DNA from: Trebouxia sp. TZW2008
Lineage: Eukaryota > Chlorophyta > Trebouxiophyceae > Trebouxiales > Trebouxiaceae
Assembly (NCBI GenBank): GCA_002118135.1
Contig: BDIU01000089.1
Location: 537,240-601,239 of the forward strand
Direction: 5' to 3'
Length of the DNA: 64,000 nt
Of the stretch, positions 1 to 10,483 are shown piece after piece (the first letter of the stretch is position 1; each line of letters starts with the position of its first letter). The translations under genes were made by a program, and so were the position numbers. Under the pieces are notes generated by a model. That model had not been told where the DNA came from and ran no database searches. It saw only the letters and a program-made list of their open reading frames with translations.

Positions 1-209
1 ACGGACCGCCATCGTCTTCACCAAACTCTTCACCTCCAAGCTTGTCAGCTTCTTCCAAAAGCTCAGCAGGTACTTGCAATGATGTATCACCAGACAGCAA
101 CAGCTGTGCGCAACAGAAACAGTGGGGCAAATGCAGCAAAAGTTGGCTGACATCAACATCATCTACTCTACCTCATGGCTACTGTGCCAAAACTTGTGGG
201 CGTTGCTGA
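1..209 (+). CDS. C-terminal end of an expansin-like protein (partial)
   Basis: The frame is open from base 3 to the TGA at 207-209 and continues off the left edge. It encodes a Ser/Pro-rich linker followed by a six-cysteine module ending in GYCAKTCGRC, with a QQKQWGKC motif ahead of it. The order C, C, C, C, C, C and the final TCGRC resemble ShKT-type and algal CysCys modules. The same linker and module end the complete expansin that finishes at 6207, down to the shared GPP..SSP start of the last exon. I infer a tandem paralogue whose catalytic-like part lies outside the window. The module's function (wall or polysaccharide binding) is inference from its place after a secreted Ser-rich linker. 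Confidence 0.7.
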   Translation, partial: GPPSSSPNSSPPSLSASSKSSAGTCNDVSPDSNSCAQQKQWGKCSKSWLTSTSSTLPHGYCAKTCGRC

Positions 210-714
210 CCAATGCTGCACTTCTGCCCTTCTTGGAGTCAGTTGAAAAGGCTTGCTGACTTGGCATGCAACAGGCCCGCCTGCCAATGAATAACCTTGC
301 AGTTTTGGTCAAAGTTCTAGACCGAATGGTGCCTCACTTGCTGTACTAACTGTGCACATTTACAGCTTGTACAACAAATGACTCTTGTTTCTGCCCAACA
401 TGTTGATTATGTACTGTGCTTATAATGGTGCTAAGGACTGCACTTGGCAGTATTGGATCAAAATATCTATGTCTGTAGCTGCTGTACAAAGTCAGCTGCA
501 AGGCCATATTTGTCAAGGCGCTATGCCGATTGATTTTGTAGCAGTCCTCATAGCTATTTATCTGTTGTAGTCAGTTCATTTCAGCAGTGTTATGAAAAGC
601 CAAGGTCAGACAGCCTTGTGCAGCAGCAAGTTTACTTCAGCCTGAATGCCTCTTATGAGCATAAACATGGACTACTGTTTATGCTCATGACAACAGTGTA
701 ATGTGAAAGTTCTT
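210..714. other. Intergenic, no gene seen
   Basis: AT-richer sequence downstream of the truncated expansin-like gene. Short open frames have no splice partners or protein-like composition. A short palindrome, aacatgGACTACTGTTTATG with flanks around 655-690, could form a hairpin (TATGAGCATAAACA against TGTTTATGCTCATGA), possibly a transcript-end structure. Confidence 0.4.
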
Positions 715-2134
715 TCAAGCTGAAGTCAGTGCATGCTGTGCGCAGAACTTGTGGCACGCCATGACAATCCAGATACAACCTTCACACACTGCCGCACGAT
801 TCTGTCTTGCTGAGTCCCAGTGAAGTTTTCTGGCTCCAGCCCAATGAACATTGCATGAACATTGCATGTTTTGCTGCAGCAGGTGCTCATCAGCCAGCCT
901 GAGCAGGTAGCTGAACTGTCTTGCATCAGCATCATGATGCACATGGATACTGAGCAAGCAGTGCATGCTATTTCACAGCATATGCGCTGCCTGCTGTGAC
1001 ATTGGCACAGCTTGCCAGCTGTCCAGCCGCTGGGTGAACTTTCTGCATGCTTTCTCAATCACAATCAAGTTGTGTAGCTATTCAATCTCAGCTGTGCACA
1101 CTCATGACACTCAGACAGCATGCACAACAGCTGACAAAATTGGCAGCGCTGTAAACTCTGTAAACTCTATACTCTGTGCGGGATTGTTCGGCATATGCAT
1201 CAGCTTAGGTGCGAGTGATGTCACAGATACTGTCATGCCCAAGTCACCTCTGAGTCTCAAGCTTGCAGCCGTTCATAACGTAAACCTGCTGTCAGGAGAT
1301 GGCACATCAGCTGCCAGATCTTGAGGACAAGAGACATTGTCTGAGATTGCTGCCTTGAGCTGCAGACTATCAAGCTTGCAAGAATTTCCAGATCTGCAGT
1401 CTGCAGTCTGCTGTAGTGCCTCCTCTGCTTCATGACTGAGCTCAAAGGTGGGAGCTGCGCATGCAGCAGAAGTTGAGGCCATGACTCACAAAATTTGCTA
1501 TGCCCTGATAAGCCCGGGCTCAATGATGCTATAAGATGCTAACGATGATACATGTGTTGCTGCTAGAGCAAGCCACGCCAGCCGTTGAGCTGGCGTGCAT
1601 GCGTAGACTGATGCTTTAGTTAAGCTTTGTCAGACAGCACAAGCTGCAACGTGACTGACCATTTACTTGAGCGTTATCCCGCATCGCTTTTGCCGCGGCA
1701 TGACTCATGCCAACTGAAGTACCGCCATTCAATGACTCCAGGATAAGCCCATGTCTGACCGTCAGAGCAGTCGCACTGCTCATGACTGATCAGGTCCTCA
1801 TGTCAGTCAGGAGGCAAATCGACGCCCGCACGTGATCCATAGCATGCATAGCACCCGGGTTTTTCCCTTGGTTCATCGACTTGCAGCCTGACCTGCGAGA
1901 GCTGTACCGGCACATAGCCTTCGCAAACGGCTCCGAGGCCGTACAGATAACGCTCTTGGCTTGCAGTTTGCAAACAAAGCGCTTTGCCATCAGCAGCAAG
2001 CCATTCTGTTGATTCGTGCGTAGCCACTTCAAATTGCAGTGCGTCTTCGTCAGTCGCCTCCTGCAATCAAGCGCCGTTCGGCCCTGCACACACGGACCGC
2101 ATTCAGTCGGCTGCACTGAGCAATCTCTGCGCAT
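715..2134 (-). CDS. Unrecognised four-exon protein, about 199 residues
   Basis: Model: exons 2117-2134, 1832-2060, 1286-1454 and 715-898 on the minus strand; all phases agree (600 coding bases). The second exon is the strongest: acidic, without stops, beginning EATDEDALQFEVATHE after a TTGATTGCAG acceptor. The third reads PTFELSHEAEEALQQ and the last LADEHLLQQ, both helix-like. The GC-rich block around 1800-2300 is the probable promoter and first-exon region, shared head-to-head with the expansin that starts at 2394. I do not recognise a family. The first exon is only six codons and the donor after GGATCAC is weak, so the ends of the model are uncertain. Confidence 0.35.
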
Positions 2135-2393
2135 CGCCGTTTGGGCTCCACGGCTATTGGCTGCGTCTGCCCTGCGGTCAGTTCAACCCGGCACCCAGTT
2201 TGACTTGCGCAGCTCCGCCGTCGCGTTGCAACAAGCGTTGCCGCTCAAGGCTACCGGCTGAGCATCGGGAGCACAACGTCTGCGCGGGCTAGCAGGTCAG
2301 CTGCAGACGCTGCCGTCAGCCCTTCTGTCCACCCGCCGAGCTATCTCAGGCCCAGCGTCAGCACCCTCAGTCAGTCAAGTTCAAAGCCCCGCA

Positions 2394-5300
2394 ATGCAGC
2401 AGCGATCGTCATGGCCCTTGCTGGTACTCTTGGCTTGCCTTGGGCGCGTCCAGAGCGCAAGAGTCCTGCACGCAAGCTCAAGTTCAAGCTCCAGCTCAAG
2501 TTCAAGCTCTAGCTCCAGCTCAAGTGGCTCAAATCTGCCATCAGCATGGCGCACAGGCATTGCGACCAACTACGGCGGCCCCTCACAGTCAATGGACCCC
2601 TACTCACCAAGCTATGGCACGTCAGACGTGAGTGACTTCGAAGAATTCTGCCACACTGTCAGCGTGTTGACTGCCCTTGAGCTGCTCAAGTTTGCCCTTC
2701 ACTGATTGACATCTGCACCAGCCTTTGTCACCAAGCTTTGACTGTGCATGCCAGCTTTGCACTGCATTGAAGCTGTCAAAGTGTAGAGTGTGATGAACTC
2801 TTGTAGCCAGCGCTTTGTTGGCTGCTGTCATAGCTGCACTTGCTTTCACAGCTTGCCAGCAGACTTCATGCAGCAGAAAACTGCTCTTACTTGCACACAG
2901 ACTGCTTCAGCTGACCATTCCTACTTGCTGCAGGGGTCCTGTGGCTATGGGGACATGGACAAAACCAAGTACCCCTACTGGAGCGTGGCTGCCTTGGGTC
3001 AGTCCAATCCCTTCTACCTTGCTGGCGCCCTTGGAGGCTGTGGTGAATGCTTTGAGATCCAGTGCCTCAACTCTGGCGGCCAGTTTGCGGTAAGCAGCAC
3101 AGCTTGCACAACGTATGTCTGTATTACCGTGAGCATGCTTGCAAGCAGCTTGATGCATTGCAAGTAAAGTCTGCAGCAGGCTTGTCTGGTAATAGCCCTT
3201 GTATGTGCTTGGGTGCCTGCACAATAAATCACCAAGCAGTAGTGTGGTGCGCAAATTGTGGACCTGATGACCGTGCTGCAATGGGCTTTGTTAGCTGCTG
3301 TTGACAGCACTGCTGGTATTGCAGGGTCGCTGCAACTCAGACCCCAGTCAACGGTCAGTGACGGTGATGATCTCAGATGTGTGTCCTGAGTGTGAGACAG
3401 ATCACATTGACATCCAAGCTCTGACCTACAACAAGGTGAGACAGCTCTGTCAAGCCTGCTAGCAATGCCTTTGCAGTTGTAACAGCTGACTGCATGCCTT
3501 CTGTACACCACTAGCCATGCTGCTGCAGTTACAATGCTTGAGCAAATGCCTGTTGTCGCTACACAACAAGTCTGTCAGCAGTAACTGCACCTCAACTGCA
3601 GGTTGCTTGCTCAGAATGCAGCAAAGAATGCAGCAAAGTGACAGAGTCAGTACAGTTATACACAGTTGACTCAGGGCCTGCAGCATGCACTGCAGTGCAT
3701 CTGAGCGTTGCATGCTTCACCTGCCAAGCAAGTGCTGATTACATGCGTATTGTGCCAAGAAAGCTGTTTTGACAACATGGCTGTGTTGCAGATGGCGCCA
3801 ATGCTGGGCGGCAGAATTGACATTCAATACAGACGGGTACAATGCACACCTCCCAGTAACCTACAAGTCAACATAGACAGCAACTCGGGCACTGGAGGCT
3901 TCCTCAAGATGAGCGTCTCGGTGAGTTCTTCTCCTGTTGTCACCAACTCAGCCTGCATTGTGGGTGTTGTGTCCTGTCAGCTGGTTCCAGGTGATGCTGA
4001 ATCAATCACAGCCTTTGGCACCTGGCCATGGCAGACCTGCAGTGCATCATATACATAGAAAGTGAAACCCCAACAAGCTCATTCATGCTGTCAGCTTGTG
4101 TCAGCTGCACTTACTGCAAGCCTATGGTGCACTGCAGACCAATTGACGGGCCTACATAATGCTTTTGAGCAAGTTGTGCTGCCAGCAACAGTGTCTCTGT
4201 GAGGGGACCTGCAATATGTGTTTGATACTGCATCTAGCGAGCTATCATGCATTGCTGTTTGCCACAGCTATTCAGCTGCACTGCCACAAGCATGGCAGCT
4301 GTCTGTTCATACCTTATCAGCAGAACATTCTGCATTCAATGCAATCCTCACCTGACAACCTGTGCATACGCATGGCAGCTGACAGAACATTTTGCAGTCT
4401 GCTCAATGCTTGAACAGCTGTTAAGCAAAGTGTATGCAAGCAATTGGCAGGGAACCCTGCAGTCTGTACAATGCTTGAGCAGCTGCTAAGTAATGACGTT
4501 CTGCATGCAAATGGCTGACAGCAGTAGTCCCTGCAGTCTGTGCAGTGCTTGACCTGGAATGCCCAATCAGCTGCTAAGTGGTATTCTGTGCATGCAGATG
4601 GCTGGTGGCAGTGGCGGCATCTCCAATGTGCAAGCGAAGGGACCCAACACAGGCTGGACAGGCCTCCATAACCTGTATGGAGCAGAGTGGGAACTGGACA
4701 CACAACCACAACTGCCTTTGGACCTGCACATTGTTGCTGACACTGGTGCTGAGGTAACTGCAACACCAACTGCCTTGCAGTTTATGGCACCACTGTGTCA
4801 ACTTGTATATCATTGCTTGACTTGCTTGGGTTCCTTTGCTATGCACATACGCAATGCACAGGTGTTCACATGAGGGATGCGGCTCTTACAATAGCAACAC
4901 ATGGATTTCCATGTGCCAAGCAGTGTGCATGTGTTGCGTGTCAATATGCTGCCTATGTTAACATGTTTATGTGTCTGCACAAAAGCTTGCTGCTGCACAC
5001 ACATTGCCTTTGCAAACCATGCTCATTACACAGCATGTGTTGAAGTGCTGACGCTGCTGATACAGCACATTGCAGAATAAACCTTTTGTAGAGCTCTCAA
5101 CCTCTGCACTGCAGCAGTCAAGATGGCTTCTGTTTGCCAGTTGATTTGAGCTGCATGTGTTGTACAATGCTCTGGCAATGCTGATGTACTCTTTCTGGCT
5201 GCAGGTGACTGCCTTTGGTGTCATCACCAAGAGTGGAGTCACAGGCACTTTGCCCACAGGAGTACAGTTCTCCTTCAACGGCCCAGCAAGCTATGACCAG

Positions 5301-6207
5301 GCATCAAGCTATGACTCATCTGGATCATCCTCATCATCATCCAGCTCGTCTAGCAGCTCATCCAGTGACTCCTCCAGCAGCTCTTCTGGTGGCTCAGCTA
5401 GTGCCTCTGCATCTGGCGGATCATCAGACTCATCCAGCAGCTCAGGCGGATCATCTGACTCATCCAGCAGCTCAGGCGGATCATCTGATGCTTCCAGCAG
5501 CTCTGGAGGGGCTTCAGCATCTGCAGGCGGATCTGCTAGCGCATCTGCTGGCGGCAATGAGGTGATCGCTTAAGCTTACTTAGCTTTGAGCTAATTGCCT
5601 GCTTCTTGATGAATATTGTGCTTGATTGTCTGAGTGGCTGTTGGGGTGCCGATATGCGGCAATGAGGTACTCACTACCGCTCAATGTGCTTTGTGCTAGT
5701 GGTCTGCTTGAGTACGGAGCACGTGCTTGACTGTCTTAGCGAATGCTGGAGTGGCAGTCAGGCAGCTTTTTGCATATGCCACAGTCGACTCACAAGCACA
5801 CATAAGCAAAATTGGCTGCTGCATCACACTTACTACAGTGCAAGCAGGCAGACAGAAACGGCACAGCACTTCATGTTGACATCACCAAGTGTGCATTGCT
5901 AGGAGCTGACTGCCTGCAACTCTATGTGCAGGTGAGTGAGTATGATGGGCCACCTCCATCATCTCCTGTAGCAACAGCTGAGAGCAGTCCTGCATCTGCA
6001 AGCAGCAGCAACCCAAGCAGCAGTACTAGCAGCAGCAACAGCAGCCCAAGCAGTAGCAGCAGTAGTGGTGGCTGTGCAGATGTGACTCCAGGCGCCTACA
6101 CCTGCTCACAAGAACAATCCTGGGGTCACTGCAAGCAGTCATGGATGACCAAAGTGTCATCCAAAGCTCCAAATGGTTACTGTGCTCAGACTTGTGGCAG
6201 ATGCTGA
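2394..6207 (+). CDS. Secreted expansin with Ser-rich linker and C-terminal six-cysteine (ShKT-like) module
   Basis: Seven exons, all in phase 0: 2394-2627, 2934-3089, 3325-3435, 3792-3920, 4598-4753, 5205-5561, 5932-6207 (472 residues). A signal peptide (MQQRSSWPLLVLLACLGRVQS) is followed by a poly-Ser spacer. The double-psi barrel domain shows TNYGG, GSCGYGDM, CGECFEIQC and the HFD-box variant HIDIQ, which keeps the conserved Asp. IDIQYRRVQC, the hallmark that opens the CBM63-like second domain, follows, with TGWTGLHNLYGAEWEL and FGVITKSGVTGTLP after it. A Ser/Gly/Ala linker of about 65 residues and a six-Cys module ending GYCAQTCGRC finish the protein. Expansins loosen cellulose-hemicellulose contacts without hydrolysis in plant walls; the C-terminal module is not part of plant expansins. 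The donor of exon 6 (GAG/gtgatc) is weak, and failure to use it gives an alternative stop at 5571-5573. Confidence 0.88.
4385..4606 (+). repeat. Degenerate tandem units ending at the expansin exon 5 acceptor
   Basis: Three to four units of roughly 75-90 bp share TGCAGTCTG..CAATGCTTGA.CAGCTG.TAAG and end in GCATGCA.ATGGCTG. The last unit supplies the functional acceptor and first codons (ATGGCTGGTGG) of exon 5. The earlier unit carries ATGGCTGACAG at the same place. Confidence 0.6.
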
Positions 6208-7106
6208 TTTGGTAAATGCAGTCTGCCACAGCGAGTCCTTGCTGCAGAAATTTTATGATGCTCAAGGGCGCTCTACAGCATTCAGCAAACTTGTGTTGTA
6301 CACACTTCTATTTGAAGCATTGGTAGCATAGCTGGTTTTTCTAGACGTCTTTATTGGCAAGATGATTGTCAACTGTATGCTCTGCTGTCAGAGAATGCAG
6401 TGCCTTAGTGGTAGTTGCTTTCTGTGTTGACCTTCACTTAGTGTGTCAGGCTCTTGCTTTTGCCAGATATCTTAAGGGCAAACAGTTTGTGTTGCTGACA
6501 TGTCAGTGTCAACAGCAAGCTTTGGTCATTTATGCAAGCCTAGGCAGGGAAGGAGGTCGCAGCATTGGCTCACATAGATCAACACGCACACAATTATTAT
6601 AGATGAAAGTATAAGGTTAGACACCTATGATCTACAGCAGGCCTAGTCTGATCAATCTGTGCTGCAAGTTTTGCCATTGCAATATGTCAAAACTTCCATA
6701 GCTATGTATCAGGCAACAATTTTTGCAACCCATATCATGTAAACGTTATGGAGCAAACTGTTCACGCTATCCTTTGCACTATCACAAGTAAGCACGGTAT
6801 CCTCTATTGGCTTCGCCAATGCCTGACAAAGCCAGAGAAAGCTGCTGTTGTATACACGCACTAAAAGTCCATGCTGCTAAGGTATGTGCTGTCATGTTAG
6901 CAGGTATAAAGCTCAAGCAGCTGTGCACTGTAAATCTGCAAGTTGTGGCTGCAATACCAGTACCGCGGTGCCAATCAAATGAGCTGTGGAAATCAGCTGC
7001 AAGCTTTGTATAGCAGCTGTGGAAGACTGCTTCTTGCAGAACAGCCTGAACTAATGCTGCTTTGTGAGCTGCGCTTTCAGCTTCTGACACGTTTATGAAA
7101 CAGCTG
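6208..7106. other. Intergenic, convergent 3' flanks
   Basis: The region lies between the expansin stop and the minus-strand coiled-coil gene stop. Only short frames with Cys- and His-rich, non-protein-like translations are present. I see no RNA gene or repeat. Confidence 0.5.
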
Positions 7107-10092
7107 CTATTGAGATGCCAGATCAAGCACAGCTTGCTGCCCAGCCAAGACCTGCTTGCGCATTGTGGACTTCAGAACATGCTCAATCTCTGTGCCCTGC
7201 AAAGCAGAAGGAATATCAGATTGCTGTAAGGCCACCATCTGCAAGGCTTTTGCTGACTGCATTAGACTACGAATAGCTCTGCTGAAACACAGGCAGCCAT
7301 TGAAGGAGCCAGCCACACTGTAGATTAGGCTGGGAGTGCTGCCTTGCATGGATGACACAGCTTACGCTCACCTTGTATGTGACATCGGACTGGAACTCAT
7401 CCCTAAGCGCTATGTAAGTGTCCTTCATCAGCAGATCAATGACAGGCATCACTTGACTGGACAGCTCTGCTTGCATGGGAGGTGTTGCTTGGCTTTGAGT
7501 TCTTTGCAAGCTGCGTAGCTGCTGCCGCAAGTGAGCTGCTTCCTTGACTGCACCAGCTGTTGTCACCTCTGCTGCTAACAGCTGCTCCCTCAAGCTGGCA
7601 AGCTCCTGCAGAGGTACTGATCTTGCTAGTTGCCCAATAAGAATGCATGACAGCTGCTGACAGTCAGAGTGCCATGCTGCATGAATGCTCATATGAACTG
7701 TTAGATTTACATGCTGCATGCATACGCATGTGGAACATATTGGTGTGCATGCAGCTGCAGAGCATGGATAGAAGTTGACCAGATATTCATCTTGCTAGTT
7801 GCCCAACAAAGACACATGACTGCTGCTGACAGTGGGAGCAACTGACTGCATGCATGCTCATGCGAAACTCATTAGTGTGCATACAGTTGCAGTGCATGGA
7901 TAGAGGTCAATACGACCACAGATCAGCAGTGCTTGACAAGCTTGGCTGCTGGCCAACGAAGAATATTATTAATATTATACACTTTTGAAAGGGAAAGGGG
8001 TGGTAAAAAGTGCAAATAAATGTGTGACTTTGCACTTTCTTTTGTAAGCGNNNNNNNNNNNNNGTTAGAGCAAAGGACTGAAAATCCTTGTGTCGGAAGT
8101 TCAAATCTTCCTCTAGACAACAAGTGCTGATAGATTAACTATTCTACACAGAAAAAGAGTGTGCTTATATCCCAAGAAGAGCGCCAGCGCATGATACTTA
8201 GTCAAGAGAAAGACAGGCTGGAGTCAGGAGAGAGCCTTACTTGCTGCTTGTGCTTGAGGTGATGGGCTTCCTGCTGTGCCGCAGCAGTGGCAGCTTGGGC
8301 TGCATGCAGCTGCTCACTCAGGCTGCTCACCTGACTGACTACGCGCCCGTTGTCTGTTTCAGAAGGACTGGCATGACCCTGCACGACAAACATCATACTA
8401 AGTCAGATTCATTGGAAGGGGACTGTCTTAGATTAGTTGGCATTCAGACTTGGCTGATGCTTGTTGCGCCAAGGCAGAGCAATGAGCATGCATATCATGT
8501 GTCAGCTTGTGTCAAAGTGAAACCATCTTGACAAAAACAGAACTTCATCTCATATGCATATGTTGGCTGTAGACCACAAGTTGCCTCCTGCCAACTAAGT
8601 GTGAGCATATGAACACAATGCCAAGGCATCTTTGGTGACCACGCGCCACTCTCACTTGGGTTTTGTGGAAATCAAGGGTTCAGAGCACACCTTGTTGGCC
8701 AGTTGCTCACCCACCAAATCTAGCTGTTTCTGCACAGCTGCACCAATGGAGTTGCTTTCAGACCTGGAAGATAGCTCAGCAATAATGGGTGTGGTTGCAG
8801 GGGCTTTGGAGGTCGGATGCTGCAAAGTGGCTTCCACTTGCGATATGAGGCTGTCCACTTGGGGGTCATGTTGTGGCTGTGCTGTTGACTGATGAGTCAA
8901 TCCATGGTGTGCTGAGATGAGGCTGGGCATGAGCTTTTGACTTGTTGAGATGCCCAAATGCTGTACCATTTTGTCTAGCTTGAGGTGGAGGTGCTTGAGG
9001 CTGTCAACAACTTGTGACTGCTCTTGGTCAATGTGCGCAAGAATTTCTGAGTCTGTGTGGATGTCAGCATCTGCAGATGCGGGGCACAGTTAGCAAGAAG
9101 GGCTGTTTGGCCAGGTCAAGCAGAAGCAATCTTCCACAGTGAGTCAGAAAATTCATGAGCCATATGAAAGGCAGGTCGTGATGGGCCTTGAGCTGTTGTT
9201 CAAATGCACTGTTTTCCTGAAAGCAATAATGGCTATGTTGCCAAGCTGTGGCCAATGGTTGGACTGCATATGGGCTTGTTGCGAATGGTGCATGAGCGTA
9301 CACATACTGTAAAAACAAAGTTTGCTGCTATCAATGTGGATAAGGACATCTTGATGGATGTGTCACCGTTGTGAATGCTTGAGGGTCGAGTGTTGGCTGG
9401 GCTGAGCCAGTCCGGCGCCCTGACTTCAGCTGCAAGCCTGGATCCACCTCTCAACAGGTTTGTAGCTGGTGAAGATCCCAACATGACTGACTTGTCTGAG
9501 GCAGTCCTGCAGGCATACAAGTTTGACTGTGAACATAAGCGGCTGAAAGAGCCATGCAATGCCACAGGTATGGTCTGCTGCTGAAGTCCTTGTACTTTGA
9601 GCAGCACTATTAGCATGCTTGGCAGCTGGAGCTTGTCACTGACCTGCTGAGACGTTTGCTTTCCTCAGGCTGCTTATCACTGTGCAGGAGTGTCTCAGCA
9701 AAGATTCTGTCTGGGCCAAATGACGTTTGACTGTCTGCTGACCCCTTGCGCTCAAGAAAGACCTCATCTGGAGCAGAGAAGCTGTTTTTGCGGCTGTCAG
9801 CAAGCATCTGCAGGAAGCAGAAGCAGTGCATTCAGCAAGTGTCCAACACCAGGTCTGTGAATTGCTCTGCCGTTTCCAGGCAGCACTGCAGTACAGTGCC
9901 GACCTGTGAGCCATAGTACTCAGCAGGTGAAGCGTGCTTAGCAGTAATATCAGGACCAGATCCTTGTGAGCCAACTGTTCGCTGCAAGCCCTTTCTGAAG
10001 CTGAGAGGGCTGTTGCTCCGCAGATGTGACACGCCAGTAGTGGCATTGCTAACATCCTTGTGAGTCAGCTCTGTCCTGTGTGTGGGTAACAT
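7107..10092 (-). CDS. Coiled-coil protein with disordered Ser-rich N-terminal half, unknown function
   Basis: Eight minus-strand exons join in phase: 9850-10092, 9644-9807, 9308-9506, 9138-9216, 8691-9070, 8241-8378, 7372-7605, 7107-7256 (528 residues). The start ATG at 10090-10092 opens the first exon. The first half is polar and Ser-rich (SRKNSFSAPDEVFLERKGS). A helical segment around EILAHIDQEQSQVVDSLKHL is followed by two coiled-coil exons (SQVSSLSEQLHAAQAATAAA and ELASLREQLLAAEV). The C-terminal part, MPVIDLLMKDTYIALRDEF, is more globular. The 67-nt intron after 9138 has a good branch site (CTAAC) but a weak donor. I cannot name a family; a cytoskeletal, centrosomal or trafficking scaffold is possible but is only inference from the coiled coil. 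Confidence 0.6.
7625..7915. repeat. Two direct repeat copies inside an intron
   Basis: A unit beginning CTTGCTAGTTGCCCAA.AA and running through CATGAC..CTGCTGACAGT to GTGCAT.CAG.TGCAG.GCATGGATAGA occurs at about 7621-7775 and again at 7790-7905. The copies are degraded. They sit just 5' (in gene direction) of the exon at 7372-7605 of the minus-strand coiled-coil gene. Confidence 0.6.
7962..8160. other. AT-rich, organelle-like insertion with 13-N gap
   Basis: The base composition shifts sharply: ATTATTAATATTATACAC and a purine run GAAAGGGAAAGGGG precede the gap at 8051-8063, and the tRNA-Phe 3' half follows. Nuclear-style sequence resumes by about 8170. The left and right limits are estimates. 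Confidence 0.5.
8064..8119 (+). tRNA. tRNA-Phe(GAA), 5' end lost in the N gap; organelle type
   Basis: From 8064 the sequence gives the D-arm end GTTAGAGC, an anticodon arm AAGGA-CTGAAAA-TCCTT with anticodon GAA at 8080-8082, a short variable loop GTGTC, a T arm GGAAG-TTCAAAT-CTTCC and the acceptor 3' strand TCTAGAC plus A. The anticodon arm and variable loop match plant and green algal mitochondrial trnF closely; the TTCAAAT T loop is also organelle-like. About 18 bases of the 5' side fall in the 13-N gap and before it. Flanking DNA (7965-8050) is unusually AT-rich. Its place inside an intron of the coiled-coil gene suggests a mitochondrial DNA insertion or a scaffolding error rather than a working nuclear tRNA gene. 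Confidence 0.75.
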
Positions 10093-10483
10093 ACAGCAGG
10101 TGCAGATCAAGCTAAGAGATCCCAATGACCTGTCTGTCGCCACTGGTCAGTCACACATCGCATCCGCCTGCAGACGGCACGGACGCACGCATGCAACTGT
10201 TACAAATACGTCTCGCAGCTTCTGGCCGCTCCTGAGCGCTGGTGTGCCTGCTAGGAGCCTGGCATCTGGGAGGTTTTCAAACTTTTGTGCAGGGCCTTTT
10301 GCAAGCGCCCTGCCAAGCTAGGGGCGTTGGGCTGCGTGCCAGCTCAGCACAGACTTGAGACAAAGGTTGAGAGAAGGTCGGGTTGAGAGTGTGGTTGCGC
10401 CAATTTGCTCGCGCAATCAGTCGGAAGTGCCTGAACGTACTCAGCAAGGTACAAGAGCGCTTGCACAGCACGTCGTGAGCTGC
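10093..10483. promoter_or_regulatory. Divergent intergenic region, probable bidirectional promoter
   Basis: About 390 bp separate the ATG of the minus-strand coiled-coil gene from the ATG of the plus-strand membrane protein. The block is richer in CpG than the gene bodies. No TATA box is clear. Confidence 0.4.

Noticed and set aside
2381..2569. A minus-strand frame rich in alternating Glu and Leu
   Set aside because: It is the complement of the poly-Ser codons of the expansin N-terminus.
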